A stretch of DNA of 64,000 nucleotides from Linyphia triangularis (taxonomy: Eukaryota > Arthropoda > Arachnida > Araneae > Linyphiidae), in assembly GCA_963978545.1 (NCBI GenBank), contig OZ021722.1:36039365-36103364 (forward strand), written 5' to 3'. Position numbers and translations under genes: made by a program. Under the pieces are notes generated by a model that was not told the origin of the DNA, did no database searches, and worked only from the letters and a program-made list of their open reading frames with translations. Positions 46,494 to 60,665 of the stretch are shown here, piece by piece (positions within the stretch are counted from its first letter, which is position 1; each line of letters starts with the position of its first letter).

Positions 46494-46565
46494 TTCCCAC
46501 GCCGGGAATCGAACCCGGGCCGCCTGGGTGAGAGCCAGGAATCCTAACCACTAGACCACGTGGGA
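46494..46565 (-). tRNA. tRNA-Glu (CTC), intact (class d)
   Basis: Copy of 28,943. Confidence 0.96.
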
Positions 46566-47482
46566 CAGAATGCTTACGTAATCAAATAAATTTTATATTT
46601 AATAAAATAATGAAGAAAATTATACAGAAACATTTTATTAATCTTTGACATACTCAAGGGTGAAATAATTGGAAAAAAACTTACGTTCAACTGAAACTTG
46701 AGCTGGTATCGCTTTATCCAGAGACAAGAGTGCTGACCATTACATCATTGAACTTAATTTTCCCACGCAAGGAATCGAAAATTGGCAGCCTGGGTGATAT
46801 CTAGTATTCCTAACCATATGACAAAATAGTCTAATGAATTGCATTTTATCATCAATTTGATTCAATAACTATATTGCTTAAAATATATATATATCCAAAA
46901 ATATTTCATTTCTGATATATTTATGCATGATAAATTTAACAAAAACACTAGGTTCTAATGAGATTAGAAATCGGTTCGCCGGATTCAAAGTCTAGAGTGC
47001 TACCCATTACACGATAGAACCAATCTTTCCCACGCCGGGAATCGAACCCGGGCCGCCTGGGTGAGAGCCAGGAATCCTAACCACTAGACCACGTGTGACA
47101 GAATGCTTACGTTATCAAATAAATTTTATATTTAATAAAATAATGAAGAAAATTATACAGAAACATTTTATTAATCTTTGACATACTCAAGGGTGAAATA
47201 ATTGGAAAAAAACTTACGTTCTACTGAAATATGAGCTGGTATTGCTGGATCAAGAGATAAGAGTGCTGACCACTACATCATTGAACTTAATTTTCCCTCG
47301 CAAGGAATCGAAAATTGGCAGCCTGGGTGAGATCTTGTACTCCTAACCCTATGACAAAAGATACTCATGAGTTGCAATTTATCATCCTTTTGATTCAATA
47401 ACTATATTGCGTAAAAAAATATATATATCCAAAAATATTTCATTCCAGATATATTTAGACATGATAGATTTAACAAAAAACT

Positions 47483-47554
47483 AGGTTCTACCGAGATTCG
47501 AACTCGGATCGCTGGATTCAAAGTCCAGAGTGCTAACCATTACACCATAGAACC
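47483..47554 (-). tRNA. tRNA-Gln (TTG), intact (class e)
   Basis: Copy of 29,932. Confidence 0.95.
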
Positions 47555-47559
47555 CAAAT

Positions 47560-47631
47560 TTCCCACACCGGGAATCGAACCCGGGCCGCCTGGGTGAAAG
47601 CCAGGAATCCTAACCACTAGACCACATGGGA
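47560..47631 (-). tRNA. tRNA-Glu (TTC), intact (class e)
   Basis: Copy of 30,009. Confidence 0.94.
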
Positions 47632-50600
47632 CAATAAGCCTACGCATTCAAACAATTTAGATATTTAATAAAATTATAAATTGAATTATACGTAAAATTT
47701 TAAAAATCATCGCATACATGAGGGATATTAATTTAGAAAAAAAAATTTAGGTTCTACTGAGATTCGAACTCGGATCGCTGGATTCAGAGTACAGAGTGCT
47801 GACCATTACACCTTAGAACACAATTTTCCCAAGCCGGGAATCGAACCCGGGCCGCCTGGGTGAAAGCCATGAATAATAACCACTAGACCACATGGGACAG
47901 AATGCCTACGTATTCAAATAAATTTTATATTTAATAAAATAATGCAGAAAATTATACAGAAACATTTTTTAATCCTTGACATACTCAAGGGTGAAATAAT
48001 TGGAAAAAAAATTTACGTTCTACTGAAATTTTAGCTGGTATCGCTGGATCCAGAGACAAGAGTGCTGACCATTACATCATTGAACTTAATTTTCAAAAGC
48101 AAGGAATCAGAAATTGGCAGCCTGGGTGAGATCTAATACTCCTAACCATATGACAAAATAGTCTAATGAATTGCATTTTATCATCCTTTTGATTCAATAA
48201 CTATATTGCGTAAAAAATACATATGTCCAAAAACATTTCATTCTAGATATATTTATACATGATAGATTTAACAAAAAGACGAAGTTCTACCGAGATTCGA
48301 AATCGGATCGCTGGATTCAAGGTCCAGAGTGCTAACCATTACACGATAAAACCAATTTTTCCCACGCCGGGAATCGAACCCGGGCCGCCTGGGTGAAAGC
48401 CAGGAATCCTAACCACTAGACCACATGGGACAATAAGCCTACGCATTCAAACACTTTAGATATTTAATAAAATTATAAATTGAATTATACGTAAAATTTT
48501 AAAAATCATCGCATACATGAGGGATATTAATTTAGAAAAAAAAATTAGGTTCTACCGAGATTCGAACTCGGATCGCTGGATTCAGAGTCCAGAGTGCTGA
48601 CCATTACACCTTAGAACACAATTTTCCCAAGCCGGGAATCGAACCCGGGCCGCCTGGGTGAAAGCCATGAATAATAACCACTAGACCACATGGGACAGAA
48701 TGCCTACGTATTCAAATAAATTTTATATTTAATAAAATAATGCAGAAAATTATACAGAAACATTTTTTAATCCTTGACATACTCAAGGGTGAAATAATTG
48801 GAAAAAAACTTACGTTCAACTGAAATTTGAGCTGGTATCGCTTTATCCAGAGACAAGAGTGCTGACCATTACATCATTGAACTTAATTTTCCCACGCAAG
48901 GAATCGAAAATTGGCAGCCTGGGTGATATCTAGTATTCCTAACCATATGACAAAATAGTCTAATGAATTGCATTTTATCATCAATTTGATTCAATAACTA
49001 TATTGCTTAAAATATATATATATCCAAAAATATTTCATTTCTGATATATTTATGCATGATAAATTTAACAAAAACACTAGGTTCTAATGAGATTAGAAAT
49101 CGGTTCGCCGGATTCAAAGTCTAGAGTGCTACCCATTACACGATAGAACCAATCTTTCCCACGCCGGGAATCGAACCCGGGCCGCCTGGGTGAGAGCCAG
49201 GAATCCTAACCACTAGACCACGTGTGACAGAATGCTTACGTAATCAAATAAATTTTATATTTAATAAAATAATGAAGAAAATTATACAGAAACATTTTAT
49301 TAATCTTTGACATACTCAAGGGTGAAATAATTGGAAAAAAACTTACTTTCTACTGAAATATGAGCTGGTATTGCTGGATCAAGAGATAAGAGTGCTGACC
49401 ACTACATCATTGAACTTAATTTTCCCTCGCAAGGAATCGAAAATTGGCAGCCTGGGTGAGATCTTGTACTCCTAACCCTATGACAAAAGATACTCATGAG
49501 TTGCAATTTATCATCCTTTTGATTCAATAACTATATTGCGTAAAAAAATATATATATCCAAAAATATTTCATTCCAGATATATTTAGACATGATAGATTT
49601 AACAAAAAACTAGGTTCTACCGAGATTCGAACTCGGATCGCTGGATTCAGAGTCCTGAGTGCTTACCATTACACCATAGAACTCAACTTTCCCACGCCTG
49701 GCATCGAACCCGGGCCACTTGGGTGAGAGCCAGGATTCCTAACCACTAGACCACATGGGACAATAAGACTACGCAATCAAACACTTTAGATATTTAATAA
49801 AATTTTAATGTCAACTATACGTAAAATTTTAAAAATCATCGCATACATGAGAGATATTAATTTAGAAAAAAAACTTAGGTTCCACCGAGATTCGAACTCG
49901 GATCGCTGGATTCAGAGTCCAGAGTGCTGACCATTACACCATAGAACCCAATTTTCCCACGCCGGGAATCGAACCCGTGCCGCCTGGGTGAGAGCCAGGA
50001 ATCCTAACCACTAGACCACGTGGGACAGAATGCTTACGTAATCAAATAAATTTTATATTTAATAAAATAATGAAGAAAATTATACAGAAACATTTTATTA
50101 ATCTTTGGCATACTCAAGGGTGAAATAATTTTAAAAAAACTTACGTTCTACTGAAATATGAGCTGGTATTGCTGGATCAAGAGATAAGAGTGCTGACCAT
50201 TACATCATTGAACTTAATTTTCCCTTGCAAGGAATCGAAAATTGGCAGCCTGGGTGAGATCTTGTACTCCTAACCCTATGACAAAAGATACTCATGAGTT
50301 GCAATGTATCATCCTTTTGATTCAATAACTTTATTGCGTAAAAAAATATATATATCCAAAAATATTTCATTCCAGATATATTTAGACATGGTAGATTTAA
50401 CAAAAAAATTAGGTTCTACCGAGATTCGAACTCGGATCGCTGGATTCAAAGTTCAGAGTGCTAACCATTACACAATAGAACCCAAATTTCCCACACCGGG
50501 AATTGAACCCGGGCCGCCTGGGTGAAAGCCAGGAATCCTAACCACTAGACCACATGGGACAATAAGCCTACGCATTCGAACACTTTAGATATTTAATAAA

Positions 50601-53600
50601 ATTATAAAGTCAACTATATGTAAAATTTTAAAAATAATCGCGTACATGAGGGATAATAATTTAGAAAAAAAACTTAGGTTCTACCGAGATTCGAACTCGG
50701 ATCGCTGGATTCAGAGTCCAGAGTGCTTACCATTACACCATAGAACTCAACTTTCCCACCCCTGGCATCGAACCCGGGCCACTTGGGTGAGAGCCAGGAA
50801 TCCTAACCACTAGACCACATGGGACAATAAGCCTACGCATTCGAACACTTTAGATATTTAATAAAATTATAAAGTCAACTATACGTAAAATTTTAAAAAT
50901 CATCGCATACATGAGAGATATTAATTTAGAAAAAAAACTTAGGTTCCACCGAGATTCGAACTCGGATCGCTGGATTCAGAGTCCAGAGTGCTGACCATTA
51001 CACCATAGAACCCAATTTTCCCACGCCGGGAATCGAACCCGTGCCGCCTGGGTGAAAGCCAGGAATCCTAACCACTAGACCACATGGGACAGAATGCCTA
51101 CGTATTCAAATAAGTTTTATATTTCATAAAATAATGAAGAAAATTATACGGAAACATTTTAATAATCCTCGACATACTCAAGGGTGAAATAATTGGAAAG
51201 AAATTTACGTTCTACTGAAATTTTAGCTGGTATCGCTGGATCCAGAGACAAGAGTGCTGACCATTACATCATTGAACTTAATTTTCCCACGCAAGGAATC
51301 AGAAATTGGCAGCCTGGGTGAGATCTAGTACTCCTAACCATATGACAAAAGAGTCTAATGAATTGCATTTTATCATCCTTTTGATTCAATAACTATATTG
51401 CGTAAAAAATACATATGTCCAAAAATATTTCATTCTAGATATATTTATACATGATAGATTTATCAAAAAGACGAGGTTCTACCGAGATTCGAAATCGGAT
51501 CGCTGGATTCAAGGTCCAGAGTGCTAACCATTAGACGATAAAACCAATTTTTCCCACGCCGGGAATCGAACCCGGGCCGCCTGGGTGAAAGCCAGGAATC
51601 CTAACCACTAGACCACATGGGACAATAAGCCTACGCATTCAAACACTTTAGATATTTAATAAAATTATAAATTGAATTATACGTAAAATTTTAAAAATCA
51701 TCGCATACATGAGGGATATTAATTTAGAAAAAAAAAATTTAGGTTCTACTGAGATTCGAACTCGGATCGCTGGATTCAGAGTACAGAGTGCTGACCATTA
51801 CACCTTAGAACACAATTTTCCCAAGCCGGGAATCGAACCCGGGCCGCCTGGGTGAAAGCCATGAATAATAACCACTAGACCACATGGGACAGAATGCCTA
51901 CGTATTCAAATAAATTTTATATTTAATAAAATAATGCAGAAAATTATACAGAAACATTTTTTAATCCTTGACATACTCAAGGGTGAAATAATTGGAAAAA
52001 AATTTACGTTCTACTGAAATTTTAGCTGGTATCGCTGGATCCAGAGACAAGAGTGCTGACCATTACATCATTGAACTTAATTTTCAAAAGCAAGGAATCA
52101 GAAATTGGCAGCCTGGGTGAGATCTAATACTCCTAACCATATGACAAAATAGTCTAATGAATTGCATTTTATCATCCTTTTGATTCAATAACTATATTGC
52201 GTAAAAAATACATATGTCCAAAAACATTTCATTCTAGATATATTTATACATGATAGATTTAACAAAAAGACGAGGTTCTACCGAGATTCGAAATCGGATC
52301 GCTGGATTCAAGGTCCAGAGTGCTAACCATTACACCATAGAACCCAATTTTCCCACGCCGGGAATCGAACCCGTGCCGCCTGGGTGAGAGCCAGGAATCC
52401 TAACCACTAGACCACGTGGGACAGAATGCTTACGTAATCAAATAAATTTTATATTTAATAAAATAATGAAGAAAATTATACAGAAACATTTTATTAATCT
52501 TTGGCATACTCAAGGGTGAAATAATTTTAAAAAAACTTACGTTCTACTGAAATATGAGCTGGTATTGCTGGATCAAGAGATAAGAGTGCTGACCATTACA
52601 TCATTGAACTTAATTTTCCCTTGCAAGGAATCGAAAATTGGCAGCCTGGGTGAGATCTTGTACTCCTAACCCTATGACAAAAGATACTCATGAGTTGCAA
52701 TGTATCATCCTTTTGATTCAATAACTTTATTGCGTAAAAAAATATATATATCCAAAAATATTTCATTCCAGATATATTTAGACATGGTAGATTTAACAAA
52801 AAAATTAGGTTCTACCGAGATTCGAACTCGGATCGCTGGATTCAAAGTTCAGAGTGCTAACCATTACACAATAGAACCCAAATTTCCCACACCGGAAATT
52901 GAACCCGGGCCGCCTGGGTGAAAGCCAGGAATCCTAACCACTAGACCACATGGGACAATAAGCCTACGCATTCGAACACTTTAGATATTTAATAAAATTA
53001 TAAAGTCAACTATATGTAAAATTTTAAAAATAATCGCGTACATGAGGGATAATAATTTAGAAAAAAAACTTAGGTTCTACCGAGATTCGAACTCGGATCG
53101 CTGGATTCAGAGTCCAGAGTGCTTACCATTACACCATAGAACTCAACTTTCCCACCCCTGGCATCGAACCCGGGCCACTTGGGTGAGAGCCAGGAATCCT
53201 AACCACTAGACCACATGGGACAATAAGCCTACGCATTCGAACACTTTAGATATTTAATAAAATTATAAAGTCAACTATACGTAAAATTTTAAAAATCATC
53301 GCATACATGAGAGATATTAATTTAGAAAAAAAACTTAGGTTCCACCGAGATTCGAACTCGGATCGCTGGATTCAGAGTCCAGAGTGCTGACCATTACACC
53401 ATAGAACCCAATTTTCCCACGCCGGGAATCGAACCCGTGCCGCCTGGGTGAAAGCCAGGAATCCTAACCACTAGACCACATGGGACAGAATGCCTACGTA
53501 TTCAAATAAGTTTTATATTTCATAAAATAATGAAGAAAATTATACGGAAACATTTTAATAATCCTCGACATACTCAAGGGTGAAATAATTGGAAAAAAAT

Positions 53601-56600
53601 TTACGTTCTACTGAAATTTTAGCTGGTATCGCTGGATCCAGAGACAAGAGTGCTGACCATTACATCATTGAACTTAATTTTCCCACGCAAGGAATCAGAA
53701 ATTGGCAGCCTGGGTGAGATCTAGTACTCCTAACCATATGACAAAAGAGTCTAATGAATTGCATTTTATCATCCTTTTGATTCAATAACTATATTGCGTA
53801 AAAAATACATATGTCCAAAAATATTTCATTCTAGATATATTTATACATGATAGATTTATCAAAAAGACGAGGTTCTACCGAGATTCGAAATCGGATCGCT
53901 GGATTCAAGGTCCAGAGTGCTAACCATTAGACGATAAAACCAATTTTTCCCACGCCGGGAATCGAACCCGGGCCGCCTGGGTGAAAGCCAGGAATCCTAA
54001 CCACTAGACCACATGGGACAATAAGCCTACGCATTCAAACACTTTAGATATTTAATAAAATTATAAATTGAATTATACGTAAAATTTTAAAAATCATCGC
54101 ATACATGAGGGATATTAATTTAGAAAAAAAAAATTTAGGTTCTACTGAGATTCGAACTCGGATCGCTGGATTCAGAGTACAGAGTGCTGACCATTACACC
54201 TTAGAACACAATTTTCCCAAGCCGGGAATCGAACCCGGGCCGCCTGGGTGAAAGCCATGAATAATAACCACTAGACCACATGGGACAGAATGCCTACGTA
54301 TTCAAATAAATTTTATATTTAATAAAATAATGCAGAAAATTATACAGAAACATTTTTTAATCCTTGACATACTCAAGGGTGAAATAATTGGAAAAAAATT
54401 TACGTTCTACTGAAATTTTAGCTGGTATCGCTGGATCCAGAGACAAGAGTGCTGACCATTACATCATTGAACTTAATTTTCAAAAGCAAGGAATCAGAAA
54501 TTGGCAGCCTGGGTGAGATCTAATACTCCTAACCATATGACAAAATAGTCTAATGAATTGCATTTTATCATCCTTTTGATTCAATAACTATATTGCGTAA
54601 AAAATACATATGTCCAAAAACATTTCATTCTAGATATATTTATACATGATAGATTTAACAAAAAGACGAGGTTCTACCGAGATTCGAAATCGGATCGCTG
54701 GATTCAAGGTCCAGAGTGCTAACCATTACACCATAGAACCCAATTTTCCCACGCCGGGAATCGAACCCGTGCCGCCTGGGTGAAAGCCAGGAATCCTAAC
54801 CACTAGACCACATGGGACAGAATGCCTACGTATTCAAATAAGTTTTATATTTCATAAAATAATGAAGAAAATTATACGGAAACATTTTAATAATCCTCGA
54901 CATACTCAAGGGTGAAATAATTGGAAAAAAATTTACGTTCTACTGAAATTTTAGCTGGTATCGCTGGATCCAGAGACAAGAGTGCTGACCATTACATCAT
55001 TGAACTTAATTTTCCCACGCAAGGAATCAGAAATTGGCAGCCTGGGTGAGATCTAGTACTCCTAACCATATGACAAAAGAGTCTAATGAATTGCATTTTA
55101 TCATCCTTTTGATTCAATAACTATATTGCGTAAAAAATACATATGTCCAAAAATATTTCATTCTAGATATATTTATACATGATAGATTTATCAAAAAGAC
55201 GAGGTTCTACCGAGATTCGAAATCGGATCGCTGGATTCAAGGTCCAGAGTGCTACCCATTAGACGATATAACCAATTTTTCCCACGCCGGGAATCGAACC
55301 CGGGCCGCCTGGGTGAAAGCCAGGAATCCTAACCACTAGACCACATGGGACAATAAGCCTACGCATTCAAACACTTAAGATATTTAATAAAATTATAAAT
55401 TGAATTATACGTAAAATTTTAAAAATCATAGCATACATGAGGGATATTAATTTAGAAAAAAAAATTTAGGTTCTACTGAGATTCGAACTCGGATCGCTGG
55501 ATTCAGAGTACAGAGTGCTGACCATTACACCTTAGAACACAATTTTCCCAAGCCGGGAATCGAACCCGGGCCGCCTGGGTGAAAGCCATGAATAATAACC
55601 ACTAGACCACATGGGACAGAATGCCTACGTATTCAAATAAATTTTATATTTAATAAAATAATGCAGAAAATTATACAGAAACATTTTTTAATCCTTGACA
55701 TACTCAAGGGTGAAATAATTGGAAAAAAATTTACGTTCTACTGAAATTTTAGCTGGTATCGCTGGATCCAGAGACAAGAGTGCTGACCATTACATCATTG
55801 AACTTAATTTTCAAAAGCAAGGAATCAGAAATTGGCAGCCTGGGTGAGATCTAATACTCCTAACCATATGACAAAATAGTCTAATGAATTGCATTTTATC
55901 ATCCTTTTGATTCAATAACTATATTGCGTAAAAAATACATATGTTCAAAAACATTTCATTCTAGATATATTTATACATGATAGATTTAACAAAAAGACGA
56001 GGTTCTACCGAGATTCGAAATCGGATCGCTGGATTCAAGGTCCAGAGTGCTAACCATTACACGATAAAACCAATTTTTCCCACGCCGGGAATCGAACCCG
56101 GGCCGCCTGGGTGAAAGCCAGGAATCCTAACCACTAGACCACATGGGACAATAAGCCTACGCATTCAAACACTTTAGATATTTAATAAAATTATATAGTC
56201 AACCATATGTAAAATTTTAAAAATAATCGCGTACATGAGGGATATTAATTTAGAAAAAAAACTTAGGTTCTACCGAGATTCGAACTCGGATCGCTGGATT
56301 CAGAGTCCAGAGTGCTTACCATTACACCATAGAACTTAACTTTCCCACGCCTGGCATCGAACCCGGGCCCCTTGGGTGAGAGCCAGGATTCCTAACCACT
56401 AGACCACATGGGACAATAAGACTACGCAATCAAACACTTTAGATATTTAATAAAATTTTAATGTCAACTATACGTAAAATTTTAAAAATCATCGCATACA
56501 TGAGAGATATTAATTTAGAAAAAAAACTTAGGTTCCACCGAGATTCGAACTCGGATCGCTGGATTCAGAGTCCAGAGTGCTGACCATTACACAATAGAAC

Positions 56601-57062
56601 CCAATTTTCCCACGCCGGGAATCGAACCCGGGCCGCCTGGGTGAGAGCCAGGCATCCTAACCACTAGACCACGTGGGACAGAATGCTTACGTAATCAAAT
56701 AAATTTTATATTTAATAAAATAATGAAGAAAATTATACAGAAACATTTTATTAATCTTTGACATACTCAAGGGTGAAATAATTGGAAAAAAACTTACGTT
56801 CTACTGAAATATGAGCTGGTATTGCTGGATCAAGAGATAAGAGTGCTGACCATTACATCATGGAACTTAATTTTCCCTGGCAAGGAATCGAAAATTGGCA
56901 GCCTGGGTGAGATCTTGTACTCCTAACCCTATGACAAAAGATACTCATGAGTTGCAATTTATCATCCTTTTGATTCAATAACTATATTGCGTAAAAAAAA
57001 ATATATATCCAAAAATATTTCATTCCAGATATATTTAGACATGATAGATTTAACAAAAAACT

Positions 57063-57134
57063 AGGTTCTACCGAGATTCGAACTCGGATCGCTGGATTCA
57101 AAGTCCAGAGTGCTAACCATTACACCATAGAACC
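57063..57134 (-). tRNA. tRNA-Gln (TTG), intact (class e)
   Basis: Copy of 39,512. Confidence 0.95.
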
Positions 57135-57139
57135 CAAAT

Positions 57140-57211
57140 TTCCCACACCGGGAATCGAACCCGGGCCGCCTGGGTGAAAGCCAGGAATCCTAACCACTAG
57201 ACCACATGGGA
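57140..57211 (-). tRNA. tRNA-Glu (TTC), intact (class e)
   Basis: Copy of 39,589. Confidence 0.94.
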
Positions 57212-57937
57212 CAATAAGCCTACGCATTCAAACAATTTAGATATTTAATAAAATTATAAATTGAATTATACGTAAAATTTTAAAAATCATCGCATACATG
57301 AGGGATATTAATTTAGAAAAAAAAATTTAGGTTCTACTGAGATTCGAACTCGGATTGCTGGATTCAGAGTACAGAGTGCTGACCATTACACCTTAGAACA
57401 CAATTTTCCCAAGCCGGGAATCGAACCCGGGCCGCCTGGGTGAAAGCCATGAATAATAACCACTAGACCACATGGGACAGAATGCCTACGTATTCAAATA
57501 AATTTTATATTTAATAAAATAATGCAGAAAATTATACAGAAACATTTTTTAATCCTTGACATACTCAAGGGTGAAATAATTGGAAAAAAATTTACGTTCT
57601 ACTGAAATTTTAGCTGGTATCGCTGGATCCAGAGACAAGAGTGCTGACCATTACATCATTGAACTTAATTTTCAAAAGCAAGGAATCAGAAATTGGCAGC
57701 CTGGGTGAGATCTAATACTCCTAACCATATGACAAAATAGTCTAATGAATTGCATTTTATCATCCTTTTGATTCAATAACTATATTGCGTAAAAAATACA
57801 TATGTCCAAAAACATTTCATTCTAGATATATTTATACATGATAGATTTAACAAAAAGACGAGGTTCTACCGAGATTCGAAATCGGATCGCTGGATTCAAG
57901 GTCCAGAGTGCTAACCATTACACGATAAAACCAATTT

Positions 57938-58009
57938 TTCCCACGCCGGGAATCGAACCCGGGCCGCCTGGGTGAAAGCCAGGAATCCTAACCACTAGAC
58001 CACATGGGA
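57938..58009 (-). tRNA. tRNA-Glu (TTC) at the right junction of the 66-unit repeat
   Basis: It is intact. Identity with the gene at 40,387 continues into the spacer and ends at 58,033 (c against a at 40,482). Confidence 0.95.
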
Positions 58010-58125
58010 CAATAAGCCTACGCATTCAAACACTTTAGATATTTAATAAAATTATAAATTGAATTATACGTAAAATTTTAAAAATCATCGCATACATGAG
58101 GGATATTAATTTAGAAAAAAAAATT

Positions 58126-58197
58126 AGGTTCTACCGAGATTCGAACTCGGATCGCTGGATTCAAAGTCCAGAGTGCTGACCATTACACCTTAGAACA
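58126..58197 (-). tRNA. tRNA-Gln (TTG), class a background
   Basis: It has T1 and A8 as in class a, but the loop CTTTGAA gives anticodon TTG instead of CTG. The same combination occurs only at 59,988. Either a point change or a short conversion from a class e gene would explain it. Confidence 0.82.
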
Positions 58198-58655
58198 CAA
58201 TTTTCCCAAACCGGGAATCGAACCCGGGCCGCCTGGGTGAAAGCCATGAATAATAACCACTAGACCACATGGGACAGAATGCCTACGTATTCAAATAAAT
58301 TTTATATTTAATAAAATAATGCAGAAAATTATACAGAAACATTTTTTAATCCTTGACATACTCAAGGGTGAAATAATTGGAAAAAAATTACGTTCAACTG
58401 AAATTTGAGCTGGTATCGCTTTATCCAGAGACAAGAGTGCTGACCATTACATCATTGAACTTAATTTTCCCACGCAAGGAATCGAAAATTAGCAGCCTGG
58501 GTGAGATCTATTATTCCTAACCATATGACAAAATAGTCTAATGAATTGCATTTTATCATCAATTTGATTCAATAACTATATTGCTTAAAAAATATATATA
58601 TCCAAAAATATTTCATTCCAGATATATTTAGACATGATAGATTTAACAAAAAACT

Positions 58656-58727
58656 AGGTTCTACCGAGATTCGAACTCGGATCGCTGGATTCAGAGTCCA
58701 GAGTGCTGACCATTACACCATAGAACC
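58656..58727 (-). tRNA. tRNA-Gln (CTG), intact (class d)
   Basis: Fully paired. Confidence 0.96.
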
Positions 58728-58732
58728 CAATT

Positions 58733-58804
58733 TTCCCACGCCGGGAATCGAACCCGGGTCGCCTGGGTGAGAGCCAGGAATCCTAACCACTAGACCACGT
58801 GGGA
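58733..58804 (-). tRNA. tRNA-Glu (CTC), intact (class d), variable-region change
   Basis: One G-to-A change lies in the variable region just before the T stem; all stems pair. Confidence 0.94.
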
Positions 58805-59722
58805 CAGAATGCTTACGTAATCAAATAAATTTTATATTTAATAAAATAATGAAGAAAATTATACAGAAACATTTTATTAATCTTTGACATACTCAAGGGT
58901 GAAATAATTGGAAAAAAACTTACGTTCAACTGAAATTTGAGCTGATATCGCTTTATCCAGAGACAAGAGTGCTGACCATTACATCATTGAACTTAATTTT
59001 CCCACGCAAGGAATCGAAAATTGGCAGCCTGGGTGATATCTAGTATTCCTAACCATATGACAAAATAGTCTAATGAATTGCATTTTATCATCAATTTGAT
59101 TCAATAACTATATTGCTTAAAATATATATATATCCAAAAATATTTCATTTCTGATATATTTATGCATGATAAATTTAACAAAAACACTAGGTTCTAATGA
59201 GATTAGAAATCGGTTCGCCGGATTCAAAGTCTAGAGTGCTACCCATTACACGATAGAACCAATCTTTCCCACGCCGGGAATCGAACCCGGGCCGCCTGGG
59301 TGAGAGCCAGGAATCCTAACCACTAGACCACGTGTGACAGAATGCTTACGTAATCAAATAAATTTTATATTTAATAAAATAATGAAGAAAATTATACAGA
59401 AACATTTTATTAATCTTTGACATACTCAAGGGTGAAATAATTGGAAAAAAACTTACGTTCTACTGAAATATGAGCTGGTATTGCTGGATCAAGAGATAAG
59501 AGTGCTGACCACTACATCATTGAACTTAATTTTCCCTCGCAAGGAATCGAAAATTGGCAGCCTGGGTGAGATCTTGTACTCCTAACCCTATGACAAAAGA
59601 TACTCATGAGTTGCAATTTATCATCCTTTTGATTCAATAACTATATTGCGTAAAAAAATATATATATCCAAAAATATTTCATTCCAGATATATTTAGACA
59701 TGATAGATTTAACAAAAAGACG

Positions 59723-59794
59723 AGGTTCTACCGAGATTCGAAATCGGATCGCTGGATTCAAGGTCCAGAGTGCTAACCATTACACGATAAAACC
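59723..59794 (-). tRNA. tRNA-Gln (TTG)-like, class c
   Basis: C33, T53 and TTTT are present. The 3' spacer is e-type, so this is an e/c junction unit. Confidence 0.75.
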
Positions 59795-59799
59795 AATTT

Positions 59800-59871
59800 T
59801 TCCCACGCCGGGAATCGAACCCGGGCCGCCTGGGTGAAAGCCAGGAATCCTAACCACTAGACCACATGGGA
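59800..59871 (-). tRNA. tRNA-Glu (TTC), intact
   Basis: Standard class c partner. Confidence 0.95.
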
Positions 59872-60517
59872 CAATAAGCCTACGCATTCAAACACTTTAG
59901 ATATTTAATAAAATTATAAATTGAATTATACGTAAAATTTTAAAAATCATCGCATACATGAGGGATATTAATTTAGAAAAAAAAATTAGGTTCTACCGAG
60001 ATTCGAACTCGGATCGCTGGATTCAAAGTCCAGAGTGCTGACCATTACACCTTAGAACACAATTTTCCCAAACCGGGAATCGAACCCGGGCCGCCTGGGT
60101 GAAAGCCATGAATAATAACCACTAGACCACATGGGACAGAATGCCTACGTATTCAAATAAATTTTATATTTAATAAAATAATGCAGAAAATTATACAGAA
60201 ACATTTTTTAATCCTTGACATACTCAAGGGTGAAATAATTGGAAAAAAATTACGTTCAACTGAAATTTGAGCTGGTATCGCTTTATCCAGAGACAAGAGT
60301 GCTGACCATTACATCATTGAACTTAATTTTCCCACGCAAGGAATCGAAAATTAGCAGCCTGGGTGAGATCTAGTATTCCTAACCATATGACAAAATAGTC
60401 TAATGAATTGCATTTTATCATCAATTTGATTCAATAACTATATTGCTTAAAAAATATATATATCCAAAAATATTTCATTCCAGATATATTTAGACATGAT
60501 AGATTTAACAAAAAACT

Positions 60518-60589
60518 AGGTTCTACCGAGATTCGAACTCGGATCGCTGGATTCAGAGTCCAGAGTGCTGACCATTACACCATAGAACC
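60518..60589 (-). tRNA. tRNA-Gln (CTG), intact (class d)
   Basis: Fully paired. Confidence 0.96.
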
Positions 60590-60594
60590 CAATT

Positions 60595-60665
60595 TTCCCA
60601 CGCCGGGAATCGAACCCGGGCCGCCTGGGTGAGAGCCGGAATCCTAACCACTAGACCACGTGGGA
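60595..60665 (-). tRNA. tRNA-Glu (CTC) with one-base deletion
   Basis: The 5' strand of the anticodon stem is one base short (gagagccgga against gagagccagga), leaving 71 nt. It is the only class d Glu with an indel and is probably inactive or weak. Confidence 0.8.

Larger units (their letters stand above)
40395..57945 (-). repeat. 66-unit higher-order repeat, copy 2 (17,551 bp)
   Basis: Left edges and class: 40576a, 40841b, 41108c, 41373a, 41638a, 41902b, 42168d, 42434b, 42701e, 42967a, 43232b, 43499c, 43764a, 44029a, 44294a, 44559a, 44823b, 45089d, 45355b, 45622e, 45887a, 46151b, 46417d, 46683b, 46950h, 47216b, 47483e, 47749a, 48015b, 48282c, 48547a, 48812b, 49079h, 49345b, 49612f, 49877g, 50143b, 50411e, 50676f, 50941g, 51207b, 51474c, 51741a, 52006b, 52273c, 52539b, 52807e, 53072f, 53337g, 53603b, 53870c, 54137a, 54402b, 54669c, 54935b, 55202c, 55468a, 55733b, 56000c, 56265f, 56530g, 56796b, 57063e, 57329a, 57594b, 57861c. 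Private variants of copy 1 reappear exactly 17,551 bp later. The only difference I noticed is 32,093 (t) against 49,644 (g). Confidence 0.95.
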
